A DNA stretch of 64,000 bases, taken from positions 2,852,501 to 2,916,500 of the forward strand of contig NZ_CP040094.1 of assembly GCF_013343235.1 (NCBI RefSeq). The letters run 5' to 3'. Numbering within the stretch: position 1 is the first letter of the stretch; every line of letters begins with the position of its first letter. The position numbers were made by a program, and so were the translations under genes. Below the pieces are notes generated by a model. The model was not told the origin of the DNA. It worked only from the letters and a program-made list of their open reading frames with translations, and made no database searches. Of the stretch, positions 62,338-64,000 are shown piece by piece. The stretch is from Nostoc sp. TCL240-02. Its GTDB lineage: Bacteria; Cyanobacteriota; Cyanobacteriia; Cyanobacteriales; Nostocaceae.

Positions 62338-62519
62338 GGTATTCTACTGATATGTTAGTTAGTGTTTAGTGCTTAATAATCAATACTTCACATTTTTTGA
62401 TTTCTACAACAACTTAGATTGCACTTAAAATCCTTCTAAATAACAACAGCAATTCTGATGAGGAGAATTCTTTCACAGAGTAGCTTGATTCTGATAGGCA
62501 AAAGCTCACTGGAATGAAT

Positions 62520-63372
62520 ATAGAATAGCAAGTTATCGAAAAATGTTTTACTCGTTGGTAAATGCTGACGAACGAGTTACTACTTTCCATCTGTGAAGTC
62601 AAACAATGATGGATAAATTGGGAGCGACATTACCTTACGTATTTTGGAATCATCCTTGGCTGATTGTCTTTGACCGCAATCACGTAATTATTTCCACAGT
62701 CTATGGATTAACTGGCAAGTTTTTTTGGCGGTGCAAAGAATCAAAGCTAAATACAGCATTTTTTAGCTCCAAAGCCGCAATTAAATTTTGCACTACTACG
62801 ATTTCCCTCTCTTCCTTGTTTTGGATCTCTTCCATATTGACTAATAGTCCTCTTTTACTCGCAAACACTGTTACGATACTGACAAAATTCTGACATGATT
62901 GTTCGTAGTCTTGGACTGTTTTCTTAATGCTTTTACCGTCGATACGACACCATTCAGATTCTTCTATTTCAACGTAGTTTTGCGCCCAGTAATTAAATTT
63001 TGTCACCAGTTTATCAAAATCGATTCCCATCGCTATGCGCCTGATAGTTGAGTATGAGGGAACACCGTGTTTTTGTATTTCAAACGTTTTGATTAACGCT
63101 CGACGATGCCGTTTGACAAAATCTCCCCATGCACGATACCCAACATATCCACTCATAGTGCCCATTATTACAAACAGCAACACCAACCATAGTGGATGTC
63201 TTCGACCATCACTTGTTCTGAAGTCTTCTACTTGCCGCAGATGTTCAATCAGACAAGCATCCATGATTCTTATCCCCTCAACACTTGCAATTTTACCTGT
63301 TTTAGGAAATGAAACAGCCCTGCCTACTCCCTGTTCCTTGTCCTCTTCAATGACTAAATAGGCTTTGGACAT
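62520..63372 (-). pseudogene. ISAs1-family transposase, decayed
   Basis: The N-terminal half (62701-63372) reads LIEHLRQVEDFRTSDGRRHP, WGDFVKRHRRALIKTFEIQK and IDGKSIKKTVQDYEQ, typical of ISAs1. At an A7 run (A8 expected) the frame is lost. In the restored frame it continues KKLAS, a TAA stop, then SIDCGNNYVIAVKDNQPRMI. Beyond about 62600 only vague similarity remains. The catalytic C-terminal part is gone. Confidence 0.8.
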
Positions 63373-63534
63373 TATTATGCCCTAAGCTCATAAAGAGAAT
63401 TGCTGATTTTGGAGTGTACTTTATTTTTTTGAAGAATTTTGTACTTTTGATTCTCCATATATAAAGAATATCATACATTTGTTAAAATTACTTGCGTTAA
63501 CCAACTAATTTTCAAACAGTATTTGTCGTTACAA

Positions 63535-64000
63535 TTAATCATGAACTACAGGATTATCAGCCAACAATTGCTTTTTTTCTGCTGTTTCTGGGTTAGCAAT
63601 TTTGACCTGTTCAAAAAAGTTAGATACCCAAGGTAAAGCCACAAGAATTCCCGCTAATACTACTAAAAATACTGCAATTCCAAAAATTTGGTCACGGGGA
63701 ATTTCAAGAACACCGCGTAAAATTACTTCTCTTAAAGCAGAAACCATAGTAATCTCTACTGCTGCTGCCACGGATGTCCGTTGTTGTTGTATATGATCAA
63801 TTAACAGGCGGAATAACTCTACCAAAATCAAAATGAACAGGATATCAGATGTTACTTGCCGCAAATCTAATGGACTCAAAAAGGAGAAGAACATATCTCC
63901 CAGTCGGATCAGCATCACACAGAATAAACCAAGGCAGAGAGAAATGATAATAAAGTCTTGAAAAAACTCCAGGTTACGTACAATTGTATTTCTTTGTAAC
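63535..64000 (-). CDS. PsiE-family membrane protein (partial at window edge)
   Basis: At least 154 residues remain, with the start beyond base 64000. The frame reads TIVRNLEFFQDFIIISLCLG at the edge, then SDILFILILVELFRLLIDHI and ITMVSALREVILRG, the pattern of phosphate-starvation-inducible PsiE proteins. Four hydrophobic helices can be seen. The function of this family is unknown. Confidence 0.8.
   Translation of the reverse strand, partial: LQRNTIVRNLEFFQDFIIISLCLGLFCVMLIRLGDMFFSFLSPLDLRQVTSDILFILILVELFRLLIDHIQQQRTSVAAAVEITMVSALREVILRGVLEIPRDQIFGIAVFLVVLAGILVALPWVSNFFEQVKIANPETAEKKQLLADNPVVHD

Noticed and set aside
62414..62602. 62-codon minus-strand frame
   Set aside because: It lies in the decayed tail of the ISAs1 transposase in a wrong frame, with no start site.
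62606..62893. 95-codon plus-strand frame
   Set aside because: Antisense to the ISAs1 transposase remnant.

Overview
The window looks like chromosome from a filamentous, heterocyst-forming cyanobacterium of the Nostoc/Anabaena type. The palindrome GCGATCGC (HIP1) is scattered through genes and spacers. Short Nostoc-style interspersed repeats, heptamer repeats and hairpin MITEs fill most gaps. The gene content (vanadium nitrogenase, a heterocyst-style alternative oxidase, cyanobacterial insertion sequences) agrees.

Layout. (1) 0.25-9.1 kb is mostly housekeeping: NAD(P)HX repair, a VOC protein, an RbgA-type GTPase, TenA, a three-gene unit (catalytically dead HtrA-like protein, intact HtrA-like protease, LuxR-type regulator with a degenerate receiver) and phosphoglucomutase. 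(2) 9.2-12.4 kb holds zwf behind a decayed gnd, then a decayed ilvD fused to an IS4 fragment. (3) 12.5-19.9 kb, minus strand, is the vanadium nitrogenase operon vnfDG-vnfK-vnfE-vnfN. vnfH is not present. vnfDG is a D-G fusion with a one-base deletion in an A run. Three related 16-bp palindromes lie upstream. (4) 20.9-27.1 kb has a TetR regulator, a PIN toxin pair, a CrtI-like oxidoreductase, an orphan Phd antitoxin, gene scraps and two IS elements. (5) 27.2-29.9 kb, minus strand, encodes a TupABC/VupABC-type oxyanion ABC transporter, the expected vanadate supply for region 3. (6) 30.1-31.1 kb is a recombination mosaic: a copied ctaD 3' end joined to a headless amidase. (7) 32.8-41.3 kb and 48.8-52.1 kb look like an organosulfur acquisition region (flavin monooxygenases, SfnB/DszC-like flavoprotein, nitroreductase, AprA/AprB-like flavoprotein-ferredoxin pair, TauD dioxygenases, sulfonate-binding lipoprotein). 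(8) 44.5-48.5 kb carries a stand-alone NifE-like protein with all four cluster cysteines, followed by an LCM-type methyltransferase and, on the opposite strand, an EntS-like exporter. This is the best candidate for an undescribed system. (9) 52.3-55 kb is IS debris, including a complete IS4-type element nested in an older transposase gene. (10) 56.1-57.6 kb has a Sel1-CHAT protein followed by an attC-like hairpin. (11) 57.6-62.3 kb, minus strand, is a cox3/ARTO-type oxidase operon whose subunit II lacks the CuA ligands, with two DUF2231 membrane proteins. (12) The right edge has a decayed ISAs1 transposase and a partial PsiE-family gene.

How it fits together. V-nitrogenase, vanadate uptake, an extra glucose-6-phosphate dehydrogenase (reductant supply) and an alternative terminal oxidase (oxygen removal) all serve nitrogen fixation in heterocysts. 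Their proximity suggests an accessory nitrogen-fixation neighbourhood that has been heavily reshuffled by mobile elements. Four coding breaks lie in homopolymer runs one base short, so some frameshifts, including that in vnfDG, may be sequence errors.
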